Below, piece after piece: positions 27,578-36,239 of a stretch of 64,000 nucleotides of DNA. Location: positions 1-64,000 of the forward strand of contig NZ_PKDG01000008.1 of assembly GCF_002863005.1 (NCBI RefSeq), given 5' to 3'. Origin of the DNA: Pseudoxanthomonas sp. (GTDB taxonomy: Bacteria > Pseudomonadota > Gammaproteobacteria > Xanthomonadales > Xanthomonadaceae). Positions within the stretch are counted from its first letter, which is position 1; each line of letters starts with the position of its first letter. Made by a program: the position numbers and the translations under genes. The notes below the pieces were generated by a model. The model had not been told where the DNA came from, searched no databases, and was given only the letters and a program-made list of their open reading frames with translations.

Positions 27578-28137
27578 GCTGGCGCGTCACGTTGGGCTTG
27601 GTGTTGCTGGTCGCCGCCATCGTGAGCGGCTGGTCCGCCTGGAAGAACCGCGATGTGCCCCCGCCCAACCGTGTGGTCGCGGACCGGTCGGACTACGTGA
27701 TGCGCGACTTCGAGATGATCGCACTCAACGGCGAGGGCAAGGAGGCCGTCGCCGTGCGCGCGCCGGAGATGGCGCGCAACCCGCAGGACCAGACCTACAC
27801 CATCACCACGCCGCTTTTCCTGCTGCCCGAAGAGGACGGTCGCTCGTGGGAGCTGCGGTCGAAGACCGGCTGGCTCAGCGCGAAGGGCGAAGAACTGCGC
27901 CTGAAGGGTGACGTGCACGGTACGTCACCCGAAGGCGGTGCGCGCCCGGCCGAATTCCGTACCGACACGCTCAATGTCTTCCCCGACCGCGACCTGGCCC
28001 AGACCGAGGACGTGGTGACGGTGGTCCAGCCTGGCTCTAGACTGAGCGGGCGCGGTTTTGAGACCAATCTCAAGACCAAGGAATACACATTCAAATCCCA
28101 GGTGAGATCGATCTATGAACCGCGTTCTGCTCGCTAG
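27574..28137 (+). CDS. lptC: LPS export ABC transporter periplasmic protein LptC
   Basis: This 187-residue bitopic protein has an N-terminal membrane helix (VTLGLVLLVAAIVSGWSAW) and a beta-jellyroll periplasmic domain. LptC takes LPS from the LptB2FG transporter and hands it to LptA. Family features are RSDYVMRDFEMIALNGEG, YTITTPLFLLPEEDGRSWEL and the C-terminal [20 protein letters not shown]. It overlaps kdsC by 4 bp and lptA by 23 bp. Confidence 0.94.
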   Translation: MSWRVTLGLVLLVAAIVSGWSAWKNRDVPPPNRVVADRSDYVMRDFEMIALNGEGKEAVAVRAPEMARNPQDQTYTITTPLFLLPEEDGRSWELRSKTGWLSAKGEELRLKGDVHGTSPEGGARPAEFRTDTLNVFPDRDLAQTEDVVTVVQPGSRLSGRGFETNLKTKEYTFKSQVRSIYEPRSAR

Positions 28138-28624
28138 CGCTGCGCTGCTGCTCCTGCTGCCCGCCGCGGGCGCCATGGCCAAGGCCAGCGACCGCAACCA
28201 GGCCATGACCATCGACTCCGGCAGCCAGAGCGGCAACATGGAAGGCAGCGGCAAGACCGTGCTGGGCGGCGGCGTGGTAGTGACCCAAGGCACGCTGGAG
28301 ATCCGCTCGGCCGCTGCCGAGATCTACATGGCCGACGGCGAGGTATCGCGATCGGTCTTCACCGGCAAGCAGGTGAAGATGAAGCAGCAGATGGACGACG
28401 GCACGTGGATGGACGCACAGGCTGATCGCGTCGAGTACGACATGAAGACCGAGACCATCACGTTCATCGGCAACTACACGGTCAAGTCGGAGCGCGGATC
28501 CAACAGCGGCCAGCGCATGGTTTACAACACCAAGAGCGGCAACATGCAGAGCGGCGGCGACGGCACCCGCGTGCGCACCGTAATCCAGCCCAAGTCCGCT
28601 GCGCCGGCGCAGGGCAAGAACTGA
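28115..28624 (+). CDS. lptA: LPS transport periplasmic bridge protein LptA
   Basis: This 169-residue protein has a signal peptide cut near AMA-K (residue 22). The OstA/LptA jellyroll has the conserved segments [38 protein letters not shown] and [15 protein letters not shown]. LptA subunits stack into the periplasmic bridge that carries LPS to LptD. The start lies within the end of lptC, and the stop shares one base with the lptB start (TGATG). Confidence 0.95.
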   Translation: MNRVLLASAALLLLLPAAGAMAKASDRNQAMTIDSGSQSGNMEGSGKTVLGGGVVVTQGTLEIRSAAAEIYMADGEVSRSVFTGKQVKMKQQMDDGTWMDAQADRVEYDMKTETITFIGNYTVKSERGSNSGQRMVYNTKSGNMQSGGDGTRVRTVIQPKSAAPAQGKN

Positions 28625-29343
28625 TGCTCACCGCCAAGGGCCTGCGCAAGCGCTACAAGCAGCGCGAAGTCGTCGCCGACTTCGGCCTGACCCTGCAGCC
28701 GGGCGAAGTCGTCGGCCTGCTGGGTCCGAATGGCGCCGGCAAGACCACCTGCTTCTACATGATCGTCGGCCTCGTGGCCGCCGATGCCGGCAGCATCGAG
28801 CTGGACGGCCAGGACATCACCGCCCAGCCCATGTACCAGCGCGCCAAGCTCGGCGTCGGCTACCTGCCGCAGGAACCCTCGGTGTTCCGCAAGCTCAGCG
28901 TGGCCGACAACATCCGACTGGTGCTGGAACTGCGCGAAGACCTCGACGGCGCCGGCATCGAGCGAGAACTGGCCTCGCTGCTCGACGAACTGCAGGTCAC
29001 CCACGTGGCCGACCAGTTGGGCGCGAGCCTCTCCGGCGGCGAGCGCCGTCGCGTGGAAATCGCCCGCGCCCTTGCCGCCCGCCCGCGCCTGATGCTGCTG
29101 GACGAACCCTTCGCCGGCGTCGACCCCATCTCGGTCGGCGAGATCCAGCGCATCGTCAAACACCTGAAGGACCGCGGTATCGGCGTGCTCATCACCGACC
29201 ACAACGTGCGCGAAACCTTGGGAATCTGCGACCGGGCGTATATCCTCAATGCCGGTAGCGTTCTGGCGCAGGGGGCCCCGGACGCATTGCTGGCCAATCC
29301 GGACGTACGCCGGGTCTATCTGGGCGAAACCTTCCGCCTGTGA
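28624..29343 (+). CDS. lptB: LPS export ABC transporter ATP-binding protein LptB
   Basis: This 239-residue ATPase of the LptB2FG transporter extracts LPS from the inner membrane. Walker A is [13 protein letters not shown], the Q-loop region is [16 protein letters not shown], the ABC signature is [15 protein letters not shown], Walker B is [13 protein letters not shown] and the H-loop is [10 protein letters not shown]. The C-terminal VYLGETFRL is typical of LptB. It is followed after 46 bp by rpoN. Confidence 0.97.
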   Translation: MLTAKGLRKRYKQREVVADFGLTLQPGEVVGLLGPNGAGKTTCFYMIVGLVAADAGSIELDGQDITAQPMYQRAKLGVGYLPQEPSVFRKLSVADNIRLVLELREDLDGAGIERELASLLDELQVTHVADQLGASLSGGERRRVEIARALAARPRLMLLDEPFAGVDPISVGEIQRIVKHLKDRGIGVLITDHNVRETLGICDRAYILNAGSVLAQGAPDALLANPDVRRVYLGETFRL

Positions 29344-29389
29344 TCCCGTCGGCGGCCGTGGGCCGCCTCACGGGTTTCCAAGGTCGGGA

Positions 29390-30826
29390 ATGAAGCCACG
29401 CCTGCAGACATCGCTGGGACAACAGCTGGTCATGACGCCGCAGTTGCGTCAGGCCATCCGGCTGCTGCAGATGTCGACCGCCGAGCTCGAGATCGAACTG
29501 ACCGAAGCGGTCGAGACCAACCCGCTGCTCGACTGGAGCGAGCCGGAAGAAGAACCCGCGCAGCTCCGCGGCAACGACGACGACCAGCCACCCGCCGAAC
29601 CGGCGCCCGAAGCCGCACGCGAGACCGCCGAGGACCGCGACGACTGGTCGCCGGACGAAGGCCCTTGGACGACGTCCGGCAGCGGCGGCTCGTTCGACGA
29701 CGATGAGGACGGCAGCCCGGCCGAACGCGTCGCGGAGGCCGACACGCTGCATGACCACCTGCTGTGGCAGCTGCACCTCTCGCATCTTTCCCTTCGCGAC
29801 CGTCGCATCGGCGCGACCCTGATCGATGCGCTCGAGGACGACGGCTACCTGCGGGAGCCGCTGTCCGGCATCGTGCAGGCGCTGCGCCCCGACATCGAGG
29901 CCGACGAGGACGAGGTCCTGGTGGTGTTGCGACAGATTCAGCGCTTCGATCCCGTCGGCGTCGCCGCGCGCACCCTGGGCGAGTGCCTGCACCTCCAGTT
30001 GGCGGTCCTGAGCGACGACACGCCCGGCAAGGCGTTGGCGCTGCGGATCGCCGATACCGCGCTCGAGCGCCTGCCCCGCAGCGGCGTGGCGGGCATCGCG
30101 CAGGAGCTCAAGCGGCCGGTCGCCGAGGTCGAGGAAGCCGTGCACCTGCTCCGCACCCTAGATCCCAAGCCCGGCGCGCAAGTGGGCGAGCTGTCGCACG
30201 ACACCTACGTGGTTCCCGACTGCGTGGTGTGGCGCCAACGCGGCGTCTGGCGCGCCGCCCTGTCCGGCAACACGCTGCCGCGCATCACCATCCATCGCGG
30301 GTACGAACAGATGATCCGGCAGTGCGGCGACAGCGACGCCGGATACCTCAAGGCCCAGTTGCAGGAAGCGCGCTGGCTGCTCAAGAGCGTCGAGGCCCGC
30401 GGCGACACGCTGCTGAAGGTGATGCGGTGCCTGCTCCACCAGCAGGCCGGCTTCCTCGAATTCGGGGAACAGGCCCTTCGCCCGCTGACCTTGCGCGACG
30501 TGGCCGACGAAGTCGGCCTGCACGAATCCACGGTGTCGCGCGCGATCGCCCGCAAGTATGTCCGCACCCCGCGCGGCACGCTGCCGATGCGCGCCTTCTT
30601 CGCCTCCGGCATCGACACGGACGGCGGCGGCGAAGCGTCGAGCACGGCGATCCAGGCGATGATCAGGCGGCTGGTCGACGCCGAGAATCCGCGCAAGCCG
30701 CTGTCCGACGCGAAGCTCGCCGATCTGCTGAAAGCGTCCGGCATTCCGGTCGCCCGCAGGACGGTGGCCAAGTACCGCGAGGCGCTCAACATCCTGTCCT
30801 CGCACGAACGCGTGCGCATCGCCTGA
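29390..30826 (+). CDS. rpoN: RNA polymerase sigma-54 factor
   Basis: Sigma-54 (478 residues) directs enhancer-dependent transcription at -24/-12 promoters. Region I is MKPRLQTSLGQQLVMTPQL with the QAIRLLQMS repeat. An acidic region II rich in Glu and Asp spans residues 45-115, followed by the core-binding domain and the helix-turn-helix (DEVGLHESTVSRAIARKYV). The C-terminal RpoN box is ARRTVAKYRE. The ATG chosen matches family N termini. In xanthomonads RpoN controls motility and nitrogen-related genes, which is family knowledge. Confidence 0.97.
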   Translation: MKPRLQTSLGQQLVMTPQLRQAIRLLQMSTAELEIELTEAVETNPLLDWSEPEEEPAQLRGNDDDQPPAEPAPEAARETAEDRDDWSPDEGPWTTSGSGGSFDDDEDGSPAERVAEADTLHDHLLWQLHLSHLSLRDRRIGATLIDALEDDGYLREPLSGIVQALRPDIEADEDEVLVVLRQIQRFDPVGVAARTLGECLHLQLAVLSDDTPGKALALRIADTALERLPRSGVAGIAQELKRPVAEVEEAVHLLRTLDPKPGAQVGELSHDTYVVPDCVVWRQRGVWRAALSGNTLPRITIHRGYEQMIRQCGDSDAGYLKAQLQEARWLLKSVEARGDTLLKVMRCLLHQQAGFLEFGEQALRPLTLRDVADEVGLHESTVSRAIARKYVRTPRGTLPMRAFFASGIDTDGGGEASSTAIQAMIRRLVDAENPRKPLSDAKLADLLKASGIPVARRTVAKYREALNILSSHERVRIA

Positions 30827-31071
30827 ACCACGCCGACCCGGCGCCGATTCCGTGATCGCGTTCCACCCGCGCAAAACGGTTTCCTAACACGCCGCACTGG
30901 GACTCGAAAAAGAAACCCGCAACGGTTGATAGTTGCCGCGGACGGGTCCATCTTTGCTATGCAGGCGTCGCCTGCCATCGTCACCGGCACAGGAGCATCC
31001 ACGGAACCCCAGACCCTGCCGCGTTGTCATTCCTGACACGCTCCGCGCCACACGCGCGGTTCTACCGACCT

Positions 31072-31084
31072 GAAGGAGGCATAC
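31072..31084 (+). promoter_or_regulatory. Strong ribosome binding site of hpf
   Basis: GAAGGAGG followed by CATAC and the ATG is close to the ideal Shine-Dalgarno sequence, much stronger than most sites in this window. It suits a protein needed in high amount. The 258-bp gap after rpoN probably also holds the hpf promoter, but no box is clear enough to mark. Confidence 0.7.
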
Positions 31085-31405
31085 ATGCGTATCGAGACTT
31101 ACGGCCATGAAATCGAAGTCACTCCCGCCCTGCGCGAATACGTCGAAACCAAGCTGAGGCGGTTGGAACGCCACTTCGAGCAACCCTGCGAAGTCCGTAC
31201 GCAACTGGGCACCCGTAAACCCGATTACCTGGCCGAAGCCACGGTCAACGTTGCCGGCCGCCGGCTGCACGCCGATGCCGGCGCGCCGGACATGTACGCC
31301 GCCATCGACATCCTCGCCGACAAGCTCGACCGCCTGCTGGTCAAGCACAAGGAAAAGCGCACCGACGTCCAGCGCCACGGCGCGCGCGGCGAACTGATCG
31401 GCTGA
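31085..31405 (+). CDS. hpf: Ribosome hibernation-promoting factor, HPF/YfiA family (short form)
   Basis: This 106-residue protein has the beta-alpha-beta fold of HPF/RaiA. It begins [20 protein letters not shown], has [19 protein letters not shown] in the first helix and ends without the long C-terminal dimerisation domain, so it is the short form. It binds the ribosomal decoding region in stationary phase and promotes inactive ribosome dimers. Position after rpoN is conserved. A GC-rich hairpin without a T-tract (31425-31441) follows. Confidence 0.95.
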   Translation: MRIETYGHEIEVTPALREYVETKLRRLERHFEQPCEVRTQLGTRKPDYLAEATVNVAGRRLHADAGAPDMYAAIDILADKLDRLLVKHKEKRTDVQRHGARGELIG

Positions 31406-31610
31406 TCCCGTCCCCGCCGGAGTCGCTCCGCCATGCGGAGCGGTTCCGTCTTGTCCTCCATCCATTCTCGGCGTCGCGGCCTGCGCGGTCGCATGCCCAC
31501 GCTCCGGCGTTTACACTCCCCATGCCACTACCGGAGCAGTCGGTATCGACGCATGTCGCGCTGCCTGCGCGCCGCCGGAACGGCGTTCCCTTCCCGCCGG
31601 CTGCCTCCGC

Positions 31611-32564
31611 ATGATGAATACCAGCATCACCGCCCGTGAACTGTTCGACCAGCAGAAAGACAAGCTGGCGCTGCGCTGGCTCGCGGGGCAGAAGGGCGAA
31701 AAGCGCGTGCTCGAATCCGGCGACACCGTCTCGCGGCGTCCCTCCCTGGCGGGTTATCTCAATGCCGTCTATCCCAACAAGGTCCAGATCCTCGGCACCG
31801 AGGAGCTGACCTGGCTCGATTCGCTCGACTCCCGTCAGCGCTGGGAAACGATCGAGAAGATCGTGCAGGCCAAGCCGCTGGCGCTGGTCATCAGCAAGAG
31901 CCAGTCCTGTCCCGAAGACCTGCGCGAAGCCGCCAACGAGAACGACACGCCGCTGTGGGGCTCGCCCAAGCGCGGACACGAACTGCTCAACCACCTCTCT
32001 TACCACCTCGCGCGCACGCTGGCGCCGCGGGTGACGCTGCATGGCGTCTTCATGGAGATCTACTCGATCGGCGTACTCATCACGGGCGAGGCGGGGTCGG
32101 GCAAGAGCGAACTGGCGCTGGAACTGTTGAGCCGCGGCCACCGCCTGGTCGCCGACGACGCACCCGAGTTCACCCAGATCGCGCCGGACGTGCTCGACGG
32201 CACCTGCCCCGAACTGCTGCAGGACCTGCTGGAAGTACGCGGCCTGGGCGTGCTCAACGTGCGCGAGATGTTCGGCGACACCGCGGTGAAGAAGAACAAG
32301 TACCTGCGCCTGATCGTGCACCTGACACGCCCGATGACCGAGCCCAACCCGCACGGTTACGAGCGGCTGACCGGCGACTCCGGCACCCGCCACGTGCTGG
32401 ACCTCGACGTGCCGCTGATCACCCTGCCCGTGATGCCGGGCCGCAACCTGGCCGTGCTGACCGAAGCCGCCACGCGCCTGCACATCCTGCGCACCAAGGG
32501 CATCGACCCGGCCGCGATGTTCATCGCCCGGCACAGCAACCTGCTCGAGCGCAGCACGCCATGA
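31611..32564 (+). CDS. hprK: HPr kinase/phosphorylase
   Basis: This 317-residue bifunctional enzyme phosphorylates HPr on Ser46 with ATP and removes the phosphate with Pi. The N-terminal domain contains [18 protein letters not shown]. The catalytic domain has the P-loop [19 protein letters not shown], the acidic LVADDAPEF, and the signature [20 protein letters not shown]. HPr in the same cluster has a Ser at position 46. The gene lies where enterobacteria have ptsN. It overlaps rapZ by 4 bp. Confidence 0.96.
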   Translation: MMNTSITARELFDQQKDKLALRWLAGQKGEKRVLESGDTVSRRPSLAGYLNAVYPNKVQILGTEELTWLDSLDSRQRWETIEKIVQAKPLALVISKSQSCPEDLREAANENDTPLWGSPKRGHELLNHLSYHLARTLAPRVTLHGVFMEIYSIGVLITGEAGSGKSELALELLSRGHRLVADDAPEFTQIAPDVLDGTCPELLQDLLEVRGLGVLNVREMFGDTAVKKNKYLRLIVHLTRPMTEPNPHGYERLTGDSGTRHVLDLDVPLITLPVMPGRNLAVLTEAATRLHILRTKGIDPAAMFIARHSNLLERSTP

Positions 32565-33481
32565 CGCAGTTCGAACCGGCCTCCGACCTGCACGACGACA
32601 CCGGCGCCGCGACGCCGGTGGCGCCGACGGTGGTGATCGTCAGCGGGCTGTCCGGCTCGGGCAAGTCGGTCGCGCTGAAGACCTTCGAGGACCTCGACTA
32701 CTACTGCGTCGACAACCTGCCGGTCGATCTGCTGCCGTCGTTCGTGCGCAGCCTGGTGCGCGAGGACGAACTGCCGCCCAAGATCGCCGTGGGCATCGAC
32801 GTTCGCAGCCGGCATAGCGACCTGTCGAAGCTGGCGCAGTGGCGCGCGGCCCTGGCGCAGCTTGGGCTGGAAGGCCGGCTGGTCTTCTTCGACGCCGACG
32901 ACGACGTACTGCTGCGTCGCTACTCCGACACCCGCCGCCGCCATCCCCTCGGCCACGGCGGCCTGTCGCTGCAGGAAGCGATCCGCCAGGAACGCGCCAT
33001 CATCCAGCCGCTGCGCGACGAAGCCGACGTGGTCATCGATACCGGCCAGCTCAACGTTCACCAGTTGCGTCGCCGGATCATCGCCGAGTTCGCCTTCAAC
33101 AAGGGCACGCAGCTCTCGCTGCTGTTCGAATCTTTCGCCTACAAGCGCGGCGTGCCGGCGGACGCGGACTTCGTCTTCGATGCGCGCGTACTGCCGAACC
33201 CGCACTGGAATCCGGAACTGCGCCCCTATGCCGGTCGCGACCCGAAGGTGCGGGCATTCCTGGACGCGCAGCCGGAAGTGGCCGAATACGTCGGCCAGGT
33301 CAGCGGCTTCCTCGACACGTGGCTGCCCCGGCTGCGGGGCGAGACGCGCAGTTACGTGACCATCGCGTTCGGCTGCACGGGGGGCAAGCATCGCTCGGTC
33401 TATCTGGCGGAAACCCTGGCCCGGCACGCCCGCGAGCAGGGCTGGGAAGAAGTCGCGACCTTCCACCGCGAACTGGATTGA
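32561..33481 (+). CDS. rapZ: RNase adapter protein RapZ
   Basis: This 306-residue P-loop protein (YvcJ/RapZ family) has Walker [20 protein letters not shown], the motif [31 protein letters not shown], and the C-terminal signatures [13 protein letters not shown] and [17 protein letters not shown]. In E. coli RapZ guides RNase E to the sRNA GlmZ and so tunes glucosamine-6-phosphate synthase. Binding partners here are unknown. The ATG overlaps the hprK stop. Confidence 0.96.
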   Translation: MTQFEPASDLHDDTGAATPVAPTVVIVSGLSGSGKSVALKTFEDLDYYCVDNLPVDLLPSFVRSLVREDELPPKIAVGIDVRSRHSDLSKLAQWRAALAQLGLEGRLVFFDADDDVLLRRYSDTRRRHPLGHGGLSLQEAIRQERAIIQPLRDEADVVIDTGQLNVHQLRRRIIAEFAFNKGTQLSLLFESFAYKRGVPADADFVFDARVLPNPHWNPELRPYAGRDPKVRAFLDAQPEVAEYVGQVSGFLDTWLPRLRGETRSYVTIAFGCTGGKHRSVYLAETLARHAREQGWEEVATFHRELD

Positions 33482-33492
33482 CCCCGGATTCC

Positions 33493-33570
33493 GTAGCGCC
33501 GAGCTTGCTCGGCTGGCTGACGCTGTCCTGAGCCCCGGACAGAACGGCAGCGGAGCAAGCTCCGCTCTAC
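33493..33570. repeat. Inverted pair of REP-like hairpins (SMAG-like)
   Basis: GTAGCGCCGAGCTTGCTCGG (from 33493) and CGGAGCAAGCTCCGCTCTAC (to 33570) are near-complementary arms, each of which can also fold alone (CGAGC-TT-GCTCG). Two REP units in head-to-head orientation after rapZ resemble the short palindromic families of Stenotrophomonas. They probably form the transcript end here. Confidence 0.75.
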
Positions 33571-33655
33571 GTTGCCGATCCGCGGATAGCTGGGACCCTT
33601 ACCGTTCCATCCGCGCCGCTTCCAGCCTGTCATGCCCGTCTGTTAACGTTCCTGC

Positions 33656-34048
33656 ATGGCCTGTGGCATTCTCCTTGTGACTCATCCTGGCGTGGGCGTG
33701 TCGATCCTGACGGTCGCCACTGCGCTGCTGCGGCAACTGCCCCTGAAGGCAGAGGCCTTCGAGGTGCCGTTCGACGCGGACCTGGAGGCCCTGCTCCCGC
33801 AGGCGTCGGCCGCACTGCGGCGCGTCGACGGCGGCGAGGGTGTGCTGGTGCTGACCGACCTGTACGGGGCCAGCCCCAGCAACCTGGCGGGCAAGCTCGC
33901 CCGTCTGGGCACCCCGGTGCGCCGCGTGTCGGCGCTCAGCCTGCCGATGCTGCTGCGGGTGATGAACTATTCGGAACAGGGATTGGACGAACTGCCGGTC
34001 ACGGCCGCGGCCGGCGCACGCAATGGAGTCATTCACGACGATGCTTGA
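33656..34048 (+). CDS. PTS system EIIA component, mannose family
   Basis: This 130-residue EIIA(Man) domain protein has the phospho-accepting His10 in ILLVTHPGVGVS, and the segments VLVLTDLYGASPSNLAGKLA and VSALSLPMLLRVMNY typical of the family. It receives phosphate from HPr. No EIIB, EIIC or EIID genes are near, so it is likely part of a regulatory rather than transport PTS. It overlaps the HPr gene by 8 bp. Confidence 0.94.
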   Translation: MACGILLVTHPGVGVSILTVATALLRQLPLKAEAFEVPFDADLEALLPQASAALRRVDGGEGVLVLTDLYGASPSNLAGKLARLGTPVRRVSALSLPMLLRVMNYSEQGLDELPVTAAAGARNGVIHDDA

Positions 34049-34310
34049 ACAAGAACTCACCATTTCCAACCGCCTCGGCCTGCATGCGCGCGCGACCGCC
34101 AAGCTGGTGCAGACGCTGTCCGGCTTCCGCTGCAACGCGACGCTGGCGGCCAAGGGCCGGGAGGTGAACGCGAAGAGCATCATGGGCGTCATGCTGCTCG
34201 CCGCCGGCCAGGGCACGCCGGTCACCGTGCGCATCGAGGGCGAGGACGAGGCCGTCGCGATGCGGGAAGTCGTCTCGCTGTTCGAGCGACGATTCGACGA
34301 GGAAGGCTGA
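34041..34310 (+). CDS. ptsH: Phosphocarrier protein HPr
   Basis: This 89-residue HPr has His15 in ISNRLGLHARATAKLVQ, the EI-phosphorylated residue. Ser46 in EVNAKSIMGVMLLAAGQG is the site used by HPr kinase. It overlaps the EIIA gene by 8 bp and lies 4 bp before ptsI. The start at 34041 (MLEQELTI) is preferred over an upstream in-frame ATG because it places His15 and Ser46 at canonical positions. Confidence 0.95.
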   Translation: MLEQELTISNRLGLHARATAKLVQTLSGFRCNATLAAKGREVNAKSIMGVMLLAAGQGTPVTVRIEGEDEAVAMREVVSLFERRFDEEG

Positions 34311-34314
34311 CCCG

Positions 34315-36036
34315 ATGAGGGCGCTGCTGCCGGGCCATGGGGCATCGCGCGGCAGCGCGCTGGGACGTGCGCGGGTCCGCTTGCCGCATGTCCTGGATGT
34401 CGCCGAGCAGCAGATCCGTGCGGACCAGGTCGACGACGAGGTGGCCCGCCTTCATGAGGCCGTCGACGCCACCCGCCGCGAAATGCACAGCCTGCGCACA
34501 CGCCTGCATGGCGCGCTGGCGAAGGAGGTCGGCGAGTTCCTCGACCTGCATGCACTGCTGCTGGACGACCCGGAACTGCTGCATGGCCTGGACGAACTGA
34601 TCCGCACCGGACGCTATTCGGCCGACTATGCGCTCCGCCTGCAGCGCGACCGGCTCGCCGCCGTGTTCGACGGCATGGACGACGCCTATCTCAAGAGCCG
34701 CATGGACGACCTCGACCATGTGATCGGCCGCATCCATGCGCACCTGCACCAGCGCGCGGCCGATGCCCCCGGCGTGGCCGGCGAGATCCTGGTCAGCGAC
34801 AACGTGGCGCCGTCGGAACTGGCGGAGCTGCAGCAGCAGGGCGTCGTCGCCGTCATCACGGCCGCCGGCAGCACGCTGTCGCACAGCGCCATCCTCGCGC
34901 GCAGCCTGCACCTGCCGCTGGTGGTGGGCAACGCGCAGGCCCTGCAGAAGATCAACGACGGCGACGTACTGCTGGTGGACGGCGGCACCGGCGAAGTCGT
35001 GGTCAATCCCGACCCGGGCGACCTGCGCCGTTACCGCGAGCGCCTGCGCGATGCCGCGCGCGAGGCCCGCGAACTGGGACGCCTGCGGTCCAAGCCCAGC
35101 CGCACGCGCGACGGCGCCACCATCGCACTGTGGGCCAACGCCGAGTCGATGCAGGACGTGGCGAGCGCCCACGCCCTGGGCGCGTCGGGCGTCGGCCTGT
35201 ATCGCACCGAGTTCCTGTTCCTGCAGCGCCGCGAACTGCCCAGCGAGGACGAACAGTTCCAGGTCTACCGCGACCTCGTGCTGGGCATGAGCGGTCGCCC
35301 GGTGACCATCCGCACCCTCGACTTGGGTGCAGACAAGGCCGATCGGACCGGACTGGTCGTCGGCGATGAAGAGAATCCCGCCCTCGGCCTGCGCGGCGTG
35401 CGCCTGTCGCTCGCCCATGGCGGCGTCTTCGACACGCAACTGCGCGCCATCCTGCGCGCGTCGGCCTACGGACCCGTGCGCATCCTCGTGCCGATGGTGA
35501 GCAGCCGCGAGGAGATCCTCGACGTCCGCCGCCGCCTGCGCCGCGTGTCCCTTCAGCTGCGCAAGCAGGGGCATGAGATGGCCGGGCAGGTCGAACTCGG
35601 CGCGATGATCGAAGTGCCCGCCGCCGCGATCGCCTTCCATTGTTTCGTAGACGTGGTCGACTTCGTCTCGATCGGTACCAACGACCTGGTGCAGTACCTG
35701 CTGGCGGCCGATCGCAACAACGAGGCCTTGGGCGAACTCTATTCCCCCCTGCACCCCGGCGTGCTGCGCCTGCTCCGGCACGTCATCGGCATCGGTGCCG
35801 AACACAAGGTCCCGGTGGCCATGTGCGGCGAGATTGCCGGCGACGCCGCCCTCGCGCCGATGCTGCTCGCGCTGGGACTGCGGGAGTTCAGCCTGCATCC
35901 GGCGACGTTGCTGGAACTGCGCAAGACGATCCGCGACAGCGACCTGACGGATTTGCAGGCACGCGCGCCCAAGCTGCTGCAGGCGCGGGACCGTGCCGGG
36001 ATCGAGCGCTGGCTCAAGGCTGCCACCGCAACCTGA
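34315..36036 (+). CDS. ptsI: Phosphoenolpyruvate-protein phosphotransferase (EI)
   Basis: EI (573 residues) takes phosphate from PEP to HPr. The N-terminal HPr-binding and phosphohistidine domains include AAGSTLSHSAILARSLHLPL, where the His of TLSHSA is the active residue. The PEP-binding barrel has GLYRTEFLFLQR, TIRTLDLGADK, GAMIEVPAAAI, FVSIGTNDLVQYLLAADRNN and the catalytic Cys in MCGEIAGD. The gene starts 4 bp after ptsH. The lack of a local EIIC points to regulation of HPr, hprK and EIIA targets. Confidence 0.96.
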   Translation: MRALLPGHGASRGSALGRARVRLPHVLDVAEQQIRADQVDDEVARLHEAVDATRREMHSLRTRLHGALAKEVGEFLDLHALLLDDPELLHGLDELIRTGRYSADYALRLQRDRLAAVFDGMDDAYLKSRMDDLDHVIGRIHAHLHQRAADAPGVAGEILVSDNVAPSELAELQQQGVVAVITAAGSTLSHSAILARSLHLPLVVGNAQALQKINDGDVLLVDGGTGEVVVNPDPGDLRRYRERLRDAAREARELGRLRSKPSRTRDGATIALWANAESMQDVASAHALGASGVGLYRTEFLFLQRRELPSEDEQFQVYRDLVLGMSGRPVTIRTLDLGADKADRTGLVVGDEENPALGLRGVRLSLAHGGVFDTQLRAILRASAYGPVRILVPMVSSREEILDVRRRLRRVSLQLRKQGHEMAGQVELGAMIEVPAAAIAFHCFVDVVDFVSIGTNDLVQYLLAADRNNEALGELYSPLHPGVLRLLRHVIGIGAEHKVPVAMCGEIAGDAALAPMLLALGLREFSLHPATLLELRKTIRDSDLTDLQARAPKLLQARDRAGIERWLKAATAT

Positions 36037-36047
36037 TCCTTGCATTG

Positions 36048-36110
36048 TGGGAGCGACGTCAGTCGCGATCGACCACCGCAGGTGCCTCATCGCGACTGAC
36101 GTCGCTCCCA
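36048..36110. repeat. REP-like inverted pair, GGAGCGACGTCAGTCGCGA family
   Basis: TGGGAGCGACGTCAGTCGCGAT (36048-36069) and its exact reverse complement (36089-36110) flank a 19-bp spacer. The same core occurs at 53371, 54336 and 55881. It lies after ptsI and could form a large transcript-end hairpin. Confidence 0.85.
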
Positions 36111-36239
36111 ACCCCACGCTTCGTTTCGGCCCCTCCTGCAGGGTGTCCATAAATCGCAGGCCGGGCGATAATGGCGGAATGAACGCTTGATGCCCCGGTC
36201 GCATCCGCCTGACGGATCGGCCCCATTCCGGAGTACCGA

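Noticed and set aside
31406-31610. A ptsN gene between hpf and hprK
   Set aside because: No frame with EIIA-Ntr signatures exists in the 205-bp gap.
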